Source: Granulicella sp. (GTDB lineage: Bacteria; Acidobacteriota; Terriglobia; Terriglobales; Acidobacteriaceae). From it: a DNA stretch of 56,447 nt. Numbering within the stretch: the stretch's first letter is position 1; every line of letters begins with the position of its first letter. Under the pieces are notes generated by a model that was not told the origin of the DNA, made no database searches, and saw only the letters and a list, made by a program, of their open reading frames with translations. The stretch covers positions 1-56,447 of the forward strand of contig DAIDGQ010000026.1 in NCBI GenBank assembly GCA_027452215.1. Reading direction: 5' to 3'. Positions 8,759-18,900 of the stretch are shown here, in pieces. The translations under genes were made by a program, and so were the position numbers.

Positions 8759-9175
8759 AGTCTGCCTATCATTCTGTCACGAACCGCTGGTTACACGCTG
8801 CGACAGAGCGTTCCTGCCTTTGCCTCCTGCATCCACCGCTGCGGAAAAGCAGGATCGTGAGTCTGCTCCTACACTCTGCGGAGACCGAAAATTCATGCCC
8901 CTGAATGTGGATATCGCTGGAATATCTGCACTCAATCAGTAACTAACTAGAAACGCCAGTGCAAGTCCCTGCAGAACCATGTTCCATGCACGATGTCCGT
9001 CGTATCATAGGCATGCAACCCAACGATCAGTATCTTTTTCTATTGCTGCGCTGCTGTAAAACTGCCATGGGAAGTCTGGACTGCGTGATGCGGCGGAGTA
9101 CCTCGTCCATCGTGTCGCTCATCGCTATCGAACCTCACTCGCTGAGTGACCCCACTCCAGTACAACAGGAGACGT
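8759..9175. other. Intergenic region, 417 bp, no gene seen
   Basis: Divergent space between the S1 gene and the Ig/beta-propeller lipoprotein gene; it must hold promoters for both. A TATCAT hexamer lies near 9004-9010, but no convincing -35 partner was found. No hairpin, repeat or conserved small frame stood out. Confidence 0.5.
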
Positions 9176-11455
9176 ATGCTGCTCTATACGCCAATCTACG
9201 AGAAGAACTCCCGCTCCATCATCCGGACATTCAGCCGATGGATCATTGCTCTGAGCTGCCTGGCTTTTACGGCGACCGGCTGCAGTCCTAACTCAAGCTC
9301 AGCTCCGGCGGCGGACTTCTCCCTCTCGGCAGCCCCGGCAGCAATCGCCTTGACCGCCGGAGCTAAGGCCCAGCAAGTCACGGTCTCGACCACCGCGATC
9401 AATGGGTTCACCTCCTCCGCAGCTGTCGTCCTTTCAGGCCTGCCCACGGGAGTCACGGCCGCACCGGCGTCTATCACCTTAAATCCCGGCACACCGCAAA
9501 ACATCACTCTTACCGCCGCCGCAACGGCAGCAACCAGCACTAGCACCATCACGCTCACCGCAGTTGCTGGCTCGCTCTCTCACACCGCGACCTTCACTCT
9601 CAACGTCACGGCCGCGCCGCCGCCGGATTTTTCCATCGCCATCAATCCCACCAGTCTCACCCTCACCGCGGGAGCCTCCGGCCAGCAGACCGCGGTCTCA
9701 GCGACCGCTGCGAACGGATTCAGCAAATCGATCAGCGTCTCGATCTCTGCTCTTCCGTCCGGCGTCACGGCCACGCCCTCCACCTTCACCCTTACTCCGG
9801 GCACTCCGCAAAGCATCACCCTCATCGCCGCAGCCGACGCCAACGTCGGCACGTCCACCGTCAACATCAACGGGCAGTCCGGATCGCTAAGTCACTCTGC
9901 GCCCCTCGCTCTCACCGTGGCCGCTCCCACGGGTACGGATGCAATCACCTACCACTACGACAACGGCCGCACCGGCCTCAACCCGAACGAGACAATCCTC
10001 ACCCCCGCAAACGTAACCTCCGCCACCTTCGGCAAGCTCAATCTCCTCGCCGTGGATGGCAAGGTCGACGCTGAGCCGCTCTACCTTTCCTCCGTCACCC
10101 TCAACGGCCAGACCCACAACGTTCTCTACGTCGTCACCGAGCACGACAGCATCTATGCCTTCGACGCCGACAATGGCACGCAGCTCTGGAAGGCCTCCGT
10201 TCTCGGAAGTGGCGAGATTCCCAGCGACGACCATGGTTGCGGCCAGATCACTCCCGAGATTGGCATCACCTCTACCCCCGTCATCGACCGCCGCAGAGGA
10301 GCCAACGGCACGATCTTCATCGTCGCCATGTCCCTCGACAGCAAGGGTGCCTACCACCAGCGCCTCCATGCCCTCGACATCACCACTGGAGCCGAGACCA
10401 CCGGCAGTCCCTCTGAAATCACCGGCACCTACCCCGGCACCGGCGACAACAGCAGCGGAGGCAACGTCATCTTCGACCCCGCCAAATACGCCGAGCGAGT
10501 CGGTCTCCTGCTCCTCAATCAGACGATCTACCTCGGCTGGACATCCCACTGCGACTTCCGCCCCTATACCGGATGGGTAATGGGCTACAGCGAAAACACG
10601 CTGAGCCAAACCCAGATCCTCAACCTCACTCCCAACGGCAGCGAAGGTTCCATCTGGATGAGCGGTGCCGGCCTTGCCGCTGATACTTCCGGCAATATCT
10701 ATTTTCTTGATGCGAACGGAACCCTGGACCCCACAGTCAATGCCAGCGGATTTCCCCTCAATGCCGACTATGGGAACGCTATCGTCAAGCTCTCCACCGC
10801 CAATAACACCCTCAAAGTAGCCGACTACTTCGAGCCCTATAACTCCATCTCCGAGTCCAACGCCGACATCGATCTCGGCTCCGGAGGAGCTCTTCTGTTG
10901 CCCGATCTAACTGACAGCAGCAAAGTCGTTCATCACCTCATCGTCGGTGCCGGCAAAGACCGGAACATCTACATCGGCGATCGCGACAACCTCGGAAAAT
11001 ACAACGCGTCAAACAACAACGCTCTCTATCAGGAGATCCCCAACACCCTTCCTAGCGGAGCCTGGTCCATGCCAGCCTACTTCAACAACACCGTGTATTA
11101 CGGCGGGGTCGGCGACAACCTCAAGGCCTATTCCATCACCAACGCAAAGCTCGGCAGCACTCCATCCAGCCGGTCTGCCGCTACCTTCGGCTACCCCGGC
11201 GCTACCCCGAGCGTCAGCTCTAACGGCACCTCCAATGGCATCGTCTGGGCGGTCGAAAGCGGTATCGGCTCCACCGCGGTCCTCCATGCCTACGACGCCA
11301 CCAACCTCTCCAAAGAGCTCTACAGCAGTGAGCAGGCCCCATCCAACCGCGACAACTTTGGAACCGGCAACAAGTTCATCACGCCCATGATCATCCACGG
11401 CAAGGTCTACGTTGGAACCCCCAGCGGTGTCGCGGTCTTCGGCTTGCTCCCCTGA
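9176..11455 (+). CDS. Secreted lipoprotein with two Ig-like repeats and a PQQ-type beta-propeller
   Basis: Exported protein of 759 residues. ATG 9176 is preferred over the upstream GTG 9146 because AGGAGA stands just before it. A signal sequence ends at Cys36 (TATGC, an imperfect lipobox). Two tandem repeats of about 95 residues follow (roughly 42-135 and 138-235), each starting with DFS(L/I) and holding LTAGA, GLPTGVTA/ALPSGVTA and (N/T)PGTPQ(N/S)ITL segments, as in Ig-like beta domains. From about residue 240 the chain has beta-propeller blades: NVLYVVTEHDSIYAFDADNGTQLWK matches a PQQ/pyrrolo-quinoline-type repeat. Catalytic residues were not recognised; a binding or structural surface role is likely. 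It appears monocistronic. Confidence 0.82.
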   Translation: MLLYTPIYEKNSRSIIRTFSRWIIALSCLAFTATGCSPNSSSAPAADFSLSAAPAAIALTAGAKAQQVTVSTTAINGFTSSAAVVLSGLPTGVTAAPASITLNPGTPQNITLTAAATAATSTSTITLTAVAGSLSHTATFTLNVTAAPPPDFSIAINPTSLTLTAGASGQQTAVSATAANGFSKSISVSISALPSGVTATPSTFTLTPGTPQSITLIAAADANVGTSTVNINGQSGSLSHSAPLALTVAAPTGTDAITYHYDNGRTGLNPNETILTPANVTSATFGKLNLLAVDGKVDAEPLYLSSVTLNGQTHNVLYVVTEHDSIYAFDADNGTQLWKASVLGSGEIPSDDHGCGQITPEIGITSTPVIDRRRGANGTIFIVAMSLDSKGAYHQRLHALDITTGAETTGSPSEITGTYPGTGDNSSGGNVIFDPAKYAERVGLLLLNQTIYLGWTSHCDFRPYTGWVMGYSENTLSQTQILNLTPNGSEGSIWMSGAGLAADTSGNIYFLDANGTLDPTVNASGFPLNADYGNAIVKLSTANNTLKVADYFEPYNSISESNADIDLGSGGALLLPDLTDSSKVVHHLIVGAGKDRNIYIGDRDNLGKYNASNNNALYQEIPNTLPSGAWSMPAYFNNTVYYGGVGDNLKAYSITNAKLGSTPSSRSAATFGYPGATPSVSSNGTSNGIVWAVESGIGSTAVLHAYDATNLSKELYSSEQAPSNRDNFGTGNKFITPMIIHGKVYVGTPSGVAVFGLLP

Positions 11456-11471
11456 TCCACCTCTCGCTCGC

Positions 11472-11501
11472 GGCTACTGGATCAGCGTCTCCCCGGTAGC
11501 C
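11472..11501. terminator. Hairpin between convergent genes
   Basis: GGCTACTGG and CCGGTAGCC form a 9-bp stem (one G-T pair) around a 12-nt loop in the short space between the convergent lipoprotein and trxC genes. No strong U-tract follows, so confidence is limited. Confidence 0.4.
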
Positions 11502-11553
11502 CCTCGACTCTGTTGCTCCATGCATGATGATCGTGACAAGAACGTCGCGCCCA

Positions 11554-11985
11554 CTACATAGCGTGTTCCACCCAGCTCTTCATCATGCTCGAGTCCACCA
11601 GCCCTGCCTGCTGGAAGTGAAGGCTCCCGTGGGAGAACACCGCGAAGTTCGGAATCCCTCGCACGTTATAACGTGCCGCGAGTTCCGGCGATCGCTCCGT
11701 GTCGACCTTCAACACCACCGCCCGTCCTGCCAGGTCTCGCGCGACCTGTGCAACATGCGGCGCCGCCGACCGGCAAGGTCCACACCACGCCGCCCAGAAA
11801 TCCACGAATACAGGTACCTTGCTCTCTCGAATAATCTCGTCAAACTCTGCCGTGTTCACCTCGATTGGCTCAGCCGTCGCAGCCAGAGGAGCTTTGCAGG
11901 AACCGCATCGTCCCGCATCGGCAAGGTGCTTCGCCGGAATTCGATTCGCCTTCCCGCACGCCAAACACTTTCGGATGATGGCCAT
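11554..11985 (-). CDS. trxC: Thioredoxin 2 (TrxC) with N-terminal zinc ribbon
   Basis: Disulfide reductase of 143 residues. The N-terminal zinc ribbon has CxxC pairs at Cys7/Cys10 and Cys27/Cys30 and opens with CLACGKANRIPAKH, typical of TrxC. The thioredoxin domain follows with active site WCGPC (Cys68, Cys71), the buried Asp of VDFWA, and cis-Pro in RGIPNFAVF. TrxC reduces cytoplasmic proteins and in Proteobacteria is tied to oxidative stress. It is monocistronic, 40 bp from the divergent DUF309 gene, with which it must share a promoter region. Confidence 0.95.
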   Translation of the reverse strand: MAIIRKCLACGKANRIPAKHLADAGRCGSCKAPLAATAEPIEVNTAEFDEIIRESKVPVFVDFWAAWCGPCRSAAPHVAQVARDLAGRAVVLKVDTERSPELAARYNVRGIPNFAVFSHGSLHFQQAGLVDSSMMKSWVEHAM

Positions 11986-12025
11986 AACACTATCCTTTCT
12001 TGAACTATCTATAGGATGCTAGCTT

Positions 12026-12409
12026 GTGACAGAGGCACTACGTCGCATGAACTTCGATTGGACACAAGGCGATCTAGCCGAAGGACTGCGACGCTACGAC
12101 GCCGGAGAATACTTTGCTGCCCATGAATCATGGGAGACCGTGTGGCTCGCAGCTCCTGAGCCCGACAAGACGTTCCTGCAAAGCCTGATTCAAGTGACCG
12201 CAGCGTTCCACCACGTCCAACGAAACAATTACATCGGAGCCGAGCGACTCTTGCGCGCCGCACTGCGCAAGCTGGAGCCCTATCCCCCAGGCTATGGCCG
12301 CCTCTCAGTAGCGCTCCTTCGCAACGACATTCGCGACACCCTGCAAACCCTCGACTCCCGCGTGCCGTCTCACGAATTAGCCGCGCCACGAATCCATCCT
12401 CACCCGTGA
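12026..12409 (+). CDS. DUF309 domain protein
   Basis: Small protein of 127 residues of the DUF309 family, whose function is unknown. The family core is clear: GLRRYDAGEYFAAHESWETVW, in which His and Glu of AAHExWE are conserved, followed by LQSLIQVTAAFHHVQRNN. The fold is expected to be an alpha-helical bundle. The GTG at 12026 has AGGA 9 nt upstream and is preferred; ATG 12047 is an alternative. It lies tail to tail with the glycosyltransferase gene, 20 bp apart. Confidence 0.85.
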   Translation: MTEALRRMNFDWTQGDLAEGLRRYDAGEYFAAHESWETVWLAAPEPDKTFLQSLIQVTAAFHHVQRNNYIGAERLLRAALRKLEPYPPGYGRLSVALLRNDIRDTLQTLDSRVPSHELAAPRIHPHP

Positions 12410-12429
12410 ATCTCCCGCCGTACACGCCG

Positions 12430-14418
12430 CTAATTCTGCGTCTGCCGCAGTTGCTCGATTCTCGATTCCATCTCCGCCGCATCGTCCGCCTGCAACTCAG
12501 GCTGCACCGCCCGCATAATCTGCAGAGCAATCTCGTAGTGCGTCAACGCCTCCGCACTCCTGCCCGCGGCCAGCAGTACCTCTCCCAGTACGATCTGCAC
12601 CTGCGCCGATCCTGGCGCCAGCCGCACTGCATCTTCTGCCTTCTGCAACGCCTCCTGCAGCGCACCCGCCTTCGCGAGCTTCGAAGCATCATGTGACTCC
12701 ACCAGCGCCGCCGCCAGTGGCACCTGGAACCGCCCATCGTAGACATACACCCCATGCTGAATCACCGCCGTCGGCTTGATCCCTCGAAAGCTCGCGTAGG
12801 GGTTCAGCGCGCCATCTCCAAACTCGATGCCCTCCAGATCGCCCGCGCTGATCAGCACCGTACCCTCAATCACCGGAGGAACCTTCATCGGAAGATCCAG
12901 CCACCACAGCGAATCCGTTGTCGGCAATCGCTTGCAGGGAATCCCATAGTCCGAAGCCTCAATCGACCCATCCGGAAAGTAGGCAAACCAGCAGTTCGTA
13001 ATGTGCCGTTCCTCCAGGTATGATTTCACCGCCTTCAGCTGTTGTCCCCAATCCGTATTCGCATCGCCCAGGTATCGATCCACCTTCGAAGGCCCGCCCC
13101 ACGCCTCATTGCCATACGCCATATACGCCGGAGCCACGCGATACGATGTCACCACTTGCCAGCCAAGCAGCACCGCCAGCAACACGCTCCATCGCCAATC
13201 CCTCTCCATCAGCATCACGGCCGCACCGCCAATCGCCACGTACAGGAACGGGTACACCGGCAGCAAATGCCGCAGCCCGATATCCATCCCCGAGCTCATC
13301 GAAATAGCAAAATAGACCACCACCGGGATCAACAAAAATCCAAGCTCCCGCGTCTCCTTCCGCCACCTCCAGACGAGCGGAACCACGCACAACAAGATCA
13401 GCAACGGCAGCGTCGACTTGATCAGGAATCCAACAGGGAAGTAAGCCCAGTGGCCATGCAGATACACCTTGCCCCAAAAATAACTCGCATCTTCATAGGC
13501 GATGTTCTTGGTATTCTCCAGCCCCCAGATATACGCCTCCGGCAACACGCGATGCTTCGCAAGCATGCCTAAAATATGCGCATCCCTCTGGTCGTACATC
13601 TCGGCCAGATACGGCGTCAGCGCTGGATTCAACTCGAGTCCCGCGGGCGCAGCCTTATAACGAAATCCATAGAAGGACCAAAGCACCACCCATGCAATTG
13701 TCCCCACCACCGCCAGCGCTCCAAGCCGTCTCCAAACGACGAGCATGCTCCCCGCCATCGCCCCCTCCAGCACGACGATCAGCAACAGCATCGGCACCAG
13801 AAAGATCCCCGTAAACTTCGCCACCAGTCCCAGGCCCAACACCACGCCAGCCAGCGCCAGCCGCATCCAGCTTGGCTTCCTGCAATACCGATAGAAGCTG
13901 TAGATCGCCGCCAGAAAGCAACAAGCGCTTCCCACATCCGTCGTCACCAGCGCCCCGTTCGCCAGAAAATTCGGATCGAACGCGAACAGCGCCAGCGAGA
14001 ACAATCCCGCAACCGCGCCGAACATCTCCTCGCCCGCAAGATAAATCAGCAGCCCCAGCACCAGCGTGAATCCCATGCACGCCATGCGAGCCGGAAACAG
14101 CACTCGGTCGCCTCCGTTGCCGAACACAAATTTCCTGCCATCACGAAACGCTTCCAGCGGCACCGGCCTGCCCTGATCCACCGGAACCTTCAGCTGCATC
14201 CTCAACAGCGGAAGCGCAGCCGTCAGCTTCACAAACGGAGGGACCTCAGGATTCAGTCGGTAATCATTGCGCTTCCAGATCGTGTACCCATCCAGCAGAT
14301 GGTGCGGTTCATCCCACGTAGACGACGTCGCTCGCGCAACATGGATCAACTGCAGCGCCAGCAAGCCCAGCAGCCCGCTCACACAAATCGCCCTTGCCCA
14401 TCGAGGTACTCGCAGCAT
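12430..14418 (-). CDS. GT39-like membrane glycosyltransferase with C-terminal TPR
   Basis: Polytopic membrane protein of 662 residues. A first membrane helix (about 9-30) leads into STWDEPHHLLDGY with Asp36-Glu37, the acidic pair that in the ArnT/PMT (GT39) superfamily marks the catalytic first periplasmic loop. Around ten further hydrophobic segments follow to about residue 430, then a soluble domain. The C-terminal 110 residues hold TPR-like helices (AGALQEALQKAEDAVRLAPGSAQ and AGRSAEALTHYEIALQI). Relatives transfer sugars from polyprenyl-phosphate donors to proteins or lipids at the outer face of the inner membrane. The acceptor is unknown and the neighbours do not help. Stand-alone gene, transcribed leftward. 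Confidence 0.82.
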   Translation of the reverse strand: MLRVPRWARAICVSGLLGLLALQLIHVARATSSTWDEPHHLLDGYTIWKRNDYRLNPEVPPFVKLTAALPLLRMQLKVPVDQGRPVPLEAFRDGRKFVFGNGGDRVLFPARMACMGFTLVLGLLIYLAGEEMFGAVAGLFSLALFAFDPNFLANGALVTTDVGSACCFLAAIYSFYRYCRKPSWMRLALAGVVLGLGLVAKFTGIFLVPMLLLIVVLEGAMAGSMLVVWRRLGALAVVGTIAWVVLWSFYGFRYKAAPAGLELNPALTPYLAEMYDQRDAHILGMLAKHRVLPEAYIWGLENTKNIAYEDASYFWGKVYLHGHWAYFPVGFLIKSTLPLLILLCVVPLVWRWRKETRELGFLLIPVVVYFAISMSSGMDIGLRHLLPVYPFLYVAIGGAAVMLMERDWRWSVLLAVLLGWQVVTSYRVAPAYMAYGNEAWGGPSKVDRYLGDANTDWGQQLKAVKSYLEERHITNCWFAYFPDGSIEASDYGIPCKRLPTTDSLWWLDLPMKVPPVIEGTVLISAGDLEGIEFGDGALNPYASFRGIKPTAVIQHGVYVYDGRFQVPLAAALVESHDASKLAKAGALQEALQKAEDAVRLAPGSAQVQIVLGEVLLAAGRSAEALTHYEIALQIMRAVQPELQADDAAEMESRIEQLRQTQN

Positions 14419-14503
14419 GCTGGCCCAGTCTACGCCAACACGCGAACAAAATCGTCATCAATATCTAGCCTGCCCCTACCCACGCAGCAGCTTCCTCTCA
14501 ACC

Positions 14504-15709
14504 TCAAACGCGAAGGAATATCCCTCGCCGCCACAGCGCCCACACCGGAAGAAAGCACAGCACAACATAGAAAATCGCATAGGCAAGCGAGCTATTCGCC
14601 GTCGCTCCCCAGTGCTCAAATCCATACTTGTTCAGCCATCCAAGCGGAGAAAGTATATGGCTTCCATCGTGAATCCGAATCAGCCCCAGCAGCTTCTCCC
14701 ACACCGACGACATCACATACGCCGTAATCGCGTTTGAGCCAAACACCAGCCACGGCCACGACAGCACGCGCACCACATGCGAGCTCTTCTGCCGCTGGCT
14801 CACATCGTAGATCCAGTAGCAGCCACCCAGCAGAATCCCGGCAATGCCCGCGCTTAGCAGCACATACGAACTCGTCCACATATTCTTGTTGATCGGGAAC
14901 CAGATGTTCCACAAATACCCCAGCGCGATCCCCGCCGCTCCTCCCGCAAACAACCACGTACGAACGGTCTTCGCCGGCTCCTCCGAGCGGATCAGCTTGC
15001 CGGCCAGCACTCCCAGCAGGCTCGTGCCAATCGCCGGAAGCGTGCTCAGCCAGCCCTCCGGGTCGCGGTATTTTTCATACAGATATCCCGTGTGAAGATG
15101 CGTCTGCGTCCACGCATTAAAGCCGCGATCGATGTACGCCGTCAGATTGTTGTACTGATCCATGAATGGGAAATCGCGCCCCGGCATCCCCACCCCGGGA
15201 ATAGGAATAAATCGCAGCATCGCATAGTAGCCCACCAGCAGCACGACGATCGCGATCACCAGGTTCCGCACGCGCTGCGATACGAGATAAAGCATGGACG
15301 CGCAAAAGTACACGAACGCAATGCGAGGCAAAACGCCATACAGCCGAATGTGATGAAGATTTTTAAAATCCGGAAGCAGCCTCATCGCAAAGTTAATCAC
15401 CAGGATCCAGAACGATCGCTTCGTCACCTGCCACGCAATTCTCCGCCGAGGCACCCCGTGTTTTAGCCTCGACCCCACCGAGAAAACAATCGAGCACCCA
15501 ACCAGAAACAGGAACGTAGGGAACACCAGATCGGTCGGCGTCCAGCCATTCCACTCCGCATGCTCCAGCGGCCAGTAGCTCACATTTCCATTGCCCGGAT
15601 CATTCACCAGAATCATGAACGCGACCGTGATTCCGCGAAGAATATCAATCGACAGAACGCGTTGCGTAGGTGCGGCGACAGTAGCAGTGGCGGTGGACAT
15701 AGCCAGCAT
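14504..15709 (-). CDS. nagX: NagX-like membrane acyltransferase (DUF5009/HGSNAT family)
   Basis: Polytopic membrane protein of about 401 residues related to NagX and to heparan-alpha-glucosaminide N-acetyltransferase. The N-terminus RVLSIDILRGITVAFMILVNDPG, then GWTPTDLVFPTFLFLVGCSIVFS, is the family hallmark; about ten membrane segments follow. NagX is commonly encoded in GlcNAc/chitin utilisation operons, where it is thought to handle amino sugars or acetyl groups at the membrane. Here it is divergent from a TonB receptor and next to GH20, nagA and nagP. Candidate starts are ATG 15709, ATG 15700 and GTG 15727; none has a strong Shine-Dalgarno. Confidence 0.87.
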   Translation of the reverse strand: MLAMSTATATVAAPTQRVLSIDILRGITVAFMILVNDPGNGNVSYWPLEHAEWNGWTPTDLVFPTFLFLVGCSIVFSVGSRLKHGVPRRRIAWQVTKRSFWILVINFAMRLLPDFKNLHHIRLYGVLPRIAFVYFCASMLYLVSQRVRNLVIAIVVLLVGYYAMLRFIPIPGVGMPGRDFPFMDQYNNLTAYIDRGFNAWTQTHLHTGYLYEKYRDPEGWLSTLPAIGTSLLGVLAGKLIRSEEPAKTVRTWLFAGGAAGIALGYLWNIWFPINKNMWTSSYVLLSAGIAGILLGGCYWIYDVSQRQKSSHVVRVLSWPWLVFGSNAITAYVMSSVWEKLLGLIRIHDGSHILSPLGWLNKYGFEHWGATANSSLAYAIFYVVLCFLPVWALWRRGIFLRV

Positions 15710-15782
15710 CGTCTCACAACTTTTCACGAAATTTTCGAAAAACTAAGCCTCAACTCCTAAATTTTTGTAAATTGGCCTCGAA

Positions 15783-15798
15783 ACGATCACTTTGTTTG
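15783..15798 (+). promoter_or_regulatory. Predicted DeoR-type operator copy (ACGATCACTTTGTTTG)
   Basis: Matches the arm of the perfect inverted repeat at 22974-23010 (ACGATCAyTTT) and the site before TonB receptor 2. It lies about 30 bp upstream of the predicted -35 of receptor 1 and in the promoter space shared with nagX, so it could control both. Confidence 0.5.
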
Positions 15799-15827
15799 TT
15801 TGATTGGGCGTCATTCCATCTTTCTGC

Positions 15828-15856
15828 TTGACAGCCAAAATAAATATCCCTAGGCT
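15828..15856 (+). promoter_or_regulatory. Predicted sigma70 promoter for TonB receptor 1
   Basis: A perfect -35 TTGACA (15828-15833) is followed by a 17-bp spacer and TAGGCT (15851-15856), a weak -10. It precedes the receptor start by about 80 bp, with the near-palindrome at 15889-15902 in between. Confidence 0.42.
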
Positions 15857-15888
15857 CTTTCCTAAAGTCAAACCCGTAAACCATAAAA

Positions 15889-15902
15889 TTCCAACGTTTG
15901 AA
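15889..15902. promoter_or_regulatory. Near-palindromic operator TTCCAACGTTTGAA
   Basis: A 14-bp near-palindrome (TTCnAACGTTnGAA) between the predicted promoter and the start of TonB receptor 1. A one-base variant, TTCCAACGATTGAA, occurs at 41254-41267 before the glycosidase, and its half-site TCCAACG at 39417-39423 before the LacI gene. Size and symmetry suit a LacI-family repressor. Confidence 0.5.
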
Positions 15903-15935
15903 TATCAATATTTCATGACAAATGAGAGGTCGACA

Positions 15936-18900
15936 GTGAATATCTGGAACCGCTGCAGTCTCCTAGTGAACCTCGCCCTAAGCTCCCTCCTCCTCGTTAG
16001 CCTCTCGGGAACCGTGGCTCTTGCGCAGGCCGGACGAGGTGGCATCAGCGGCACCATTACCGACTCCTCCGGGGCCGTGATTCCGAAGGCCAAAGTCACC
16101 GCCCTCAACCATGCCACCGGGGTCACGCAGCAGAGCGTCTCCAGTGCCGCCGGCCTTTACTCCTTCGTCTCGCTCAACCCCGGAGTCTATGAGGTCACCG
16201 CCTCCGTCAGCGGTTTTGAGTCCGTTGCCAAAGACAATTTGATCGTCAACGTCGATCAGGTCAGCACAGTCAACTTCAGTCTTCACGTCGGCAGCGCCAA
16301 GGACGTCGTAACCGTCACGGCACCGAACGATCTCATCGACGTCAGCAACTCCACCGTGGGCCAGCTCCTCTCCGCAGCCACCATCGATCGAGTTCCTCTG
16401 CTCACCAGAAATGTCTATGACCTCGTGCAGCTCAGCGCCGGCGTGACCCCCGCCAATGGTTCGCCCAACTCCTCCAGCTCCGTCGCCATCACGAACATCT
16501 CTAGCGGCCGTCCAAACATCGACGTCTCCTCCTACACCGTCAACGGAGCTATCCAGGGCTCCGTCTATTTCATGGTGGATGGCAGCCCGCTCGGAGTCGC
16601 AGAAAATAATGCCGCCGCAATCCTCCCCGCTCTCGACCTTCCCGAAGACGCAGTAGACGAGTTCCGCGTTGAGACGCAGAACACTCCCGCCTCCTACCAG
16701 AGCGGTGGAGCCGGAGTCATCAGCCTTGCCAGCAAGTCCGGAGGCAATCGCTTCCACGGCGACGGATTCGTCTACCTCCGTCCCGACGTCCTCGCGGCCA
16801 ACGACTACTTCAACAAGCAGAGTCAGCTCGCCAGCGGTGCCGCCAATCAGGCGCCCTCCTTTCATCGCTATCAGGAAGGTGGATCGATCAGCGGTCCAGT
16901 CCTTCACGACAAGCTCTTCTTCTTCGCCGATTACGAAGCGACCCAGCAGCAGCAGTTCGACGGCTCCAACATCTTCACCGTCCCTACCACCGCCGAGAGG
17001 ACCGGTGATTTCTCCGCCGACAGCTTCACCATCTACAACCCCATGGTCCCCGATAATCCGGACGGAACCCGCCAGCCATTCGCAGGCAACAAGATTCCCA
17101 ATCCGAATCCCATCGCTCTGAAGTTTCTGTCCATGTTCCCCAAGTGCAACTATCCGAACCCCGCCACCTGCGATTCGGCCACTAACGGAGCCGTCAACAA
17201 TCTCTACGTCCCGGGCCTCGATCCCACCACCGCACAGCGGTTCGACATCCGCATGGACTATAACCTGAACGCGCAGCAGCGCCTCTTCAGCCGCTTCTCC
17301 TTCGACCGTCTGTTCACCTCGGGAGTCAACGCGTTCAACAACGATTGGGACCCTAACTACGCGCAGAACGTAACCAACGGCCGCAACATCCTCGTCGGTT
17401 ACGACAACACGCTGAGTTCCACAACTGTCCTGCAACTGCGCTACTCCTTCACTCGTCATTACGAAGATCAGGGTGGCGATCCGCAGCAGAATGGGTTTGA
17501 CATTACCACCCTCGGCTTTCCCGCTTCCCTCGCCGCGCAGGAGGTCTACAAGACCCTTCCCTATGTCCTCTTCTCAGACGTCGGAGGAGGAGTCGGAGGA
17601 ACCGCCAACTACAACACCTTCATCTACGCCAGCGAGAACAGCGACGTCAACGCGACCCTCACCAAGGTTCTCGGCAAGCATGAACTCAGCGCTGGCGTCG
17701 AGTACATGAAGCGCTTCCTCAACGTAGGCCAGCCGCCCGCTCCCTCCGGCAACTACGACTTCGATATCTCCGCGACCGATCAGCAGACCAGCACCGGCGT
17801 CGGTGGCAGCGACTTCGCATCCTTCCTCACTGGCATGGGTGAATCGCCGGGAGCAGAGAATACCAACTTCACCAAGGACCTCTTCGTTGCCGAATCCAGC
17901 CCGTACTACGCTGGCTTCCTCGAAGACACCTACCATCCCAGCAGCAAAGTCACTATCACCGCCGGGGTTCGCTGGGACATCTTCGGTGGCCGCACCGAGC
18001 GCCATAACCGCCTCGAGTACTTCGATCCAAAGGCTTCCAGCAGCACCAGCGGCGTCTCCTTCACCGGTGCTGAAATTTATGTCAACAACGGAGCCCGCTC
18101 TCCCTTCACCACCAATCTGACGAACTTCGGCCCGCGCCTCGGCGTCTCCTGGCAGCCCGCCAGAGACCTCGTCATCCACGGCGGAGCCGGCATCTACTAT
18201 GGCCCCAGCGCCGCCATGGTCGCAGGCGCCGCGCAGGACAGCGACGGCTACTCCTCCACCACCAATTGGAGCTCCACCTGCTACAACGCCGACGGCAATA
18301 CCGTTCTCAACGGGTCCAGCTTCTGTGCAGGAGCAGGGCCGGGAAGCGTTGCCCCCACCACCACCGGCCCCTACTCGGTCAGCAATCCATTTCCGCAAGG
18401 AGTCGTGCCGCTCATCAGCGCTCCCACCGGTCTCAACAACAACCTGGGTACTACGCTGAACACCGTCCTGCACAGCCAGCGCACGCTCACCACCTACAAC
18501 TTCAACCTCGGCTTTGAATATCAGTTGCCCAAAGAATATGTCGTCAGCATCGGCTACGTCGGTAGCAGGGGACTCTTCCTTCCGTTCGCCAGCGTCGATC
18601 TCAACCAGCTTGATCTCGGTACGATCGGCCAGTATCAGTCAGCCTTGCAGAACACCACGGTAGCCAATCAGTGGGCTAACATCCAACCCTCCACCAACGC
18701 CAACTATGGTTCACCCACTGTGCCGCTCTTCGTCTCGCTGCAAGAGTTCCCGCAGTTTGGCAACGGCAGCTACGGCAACGGTAACGGTGTCATCGTGCAC
18801 GGCTATCCCGCAGGAGACTCCGAGTACAGCTCATTGCAGGCCAAGGTGCAAAAGCGTCTCACCCACCACTTCACCGCGCTCGCATCCTATACCTGGGCCA

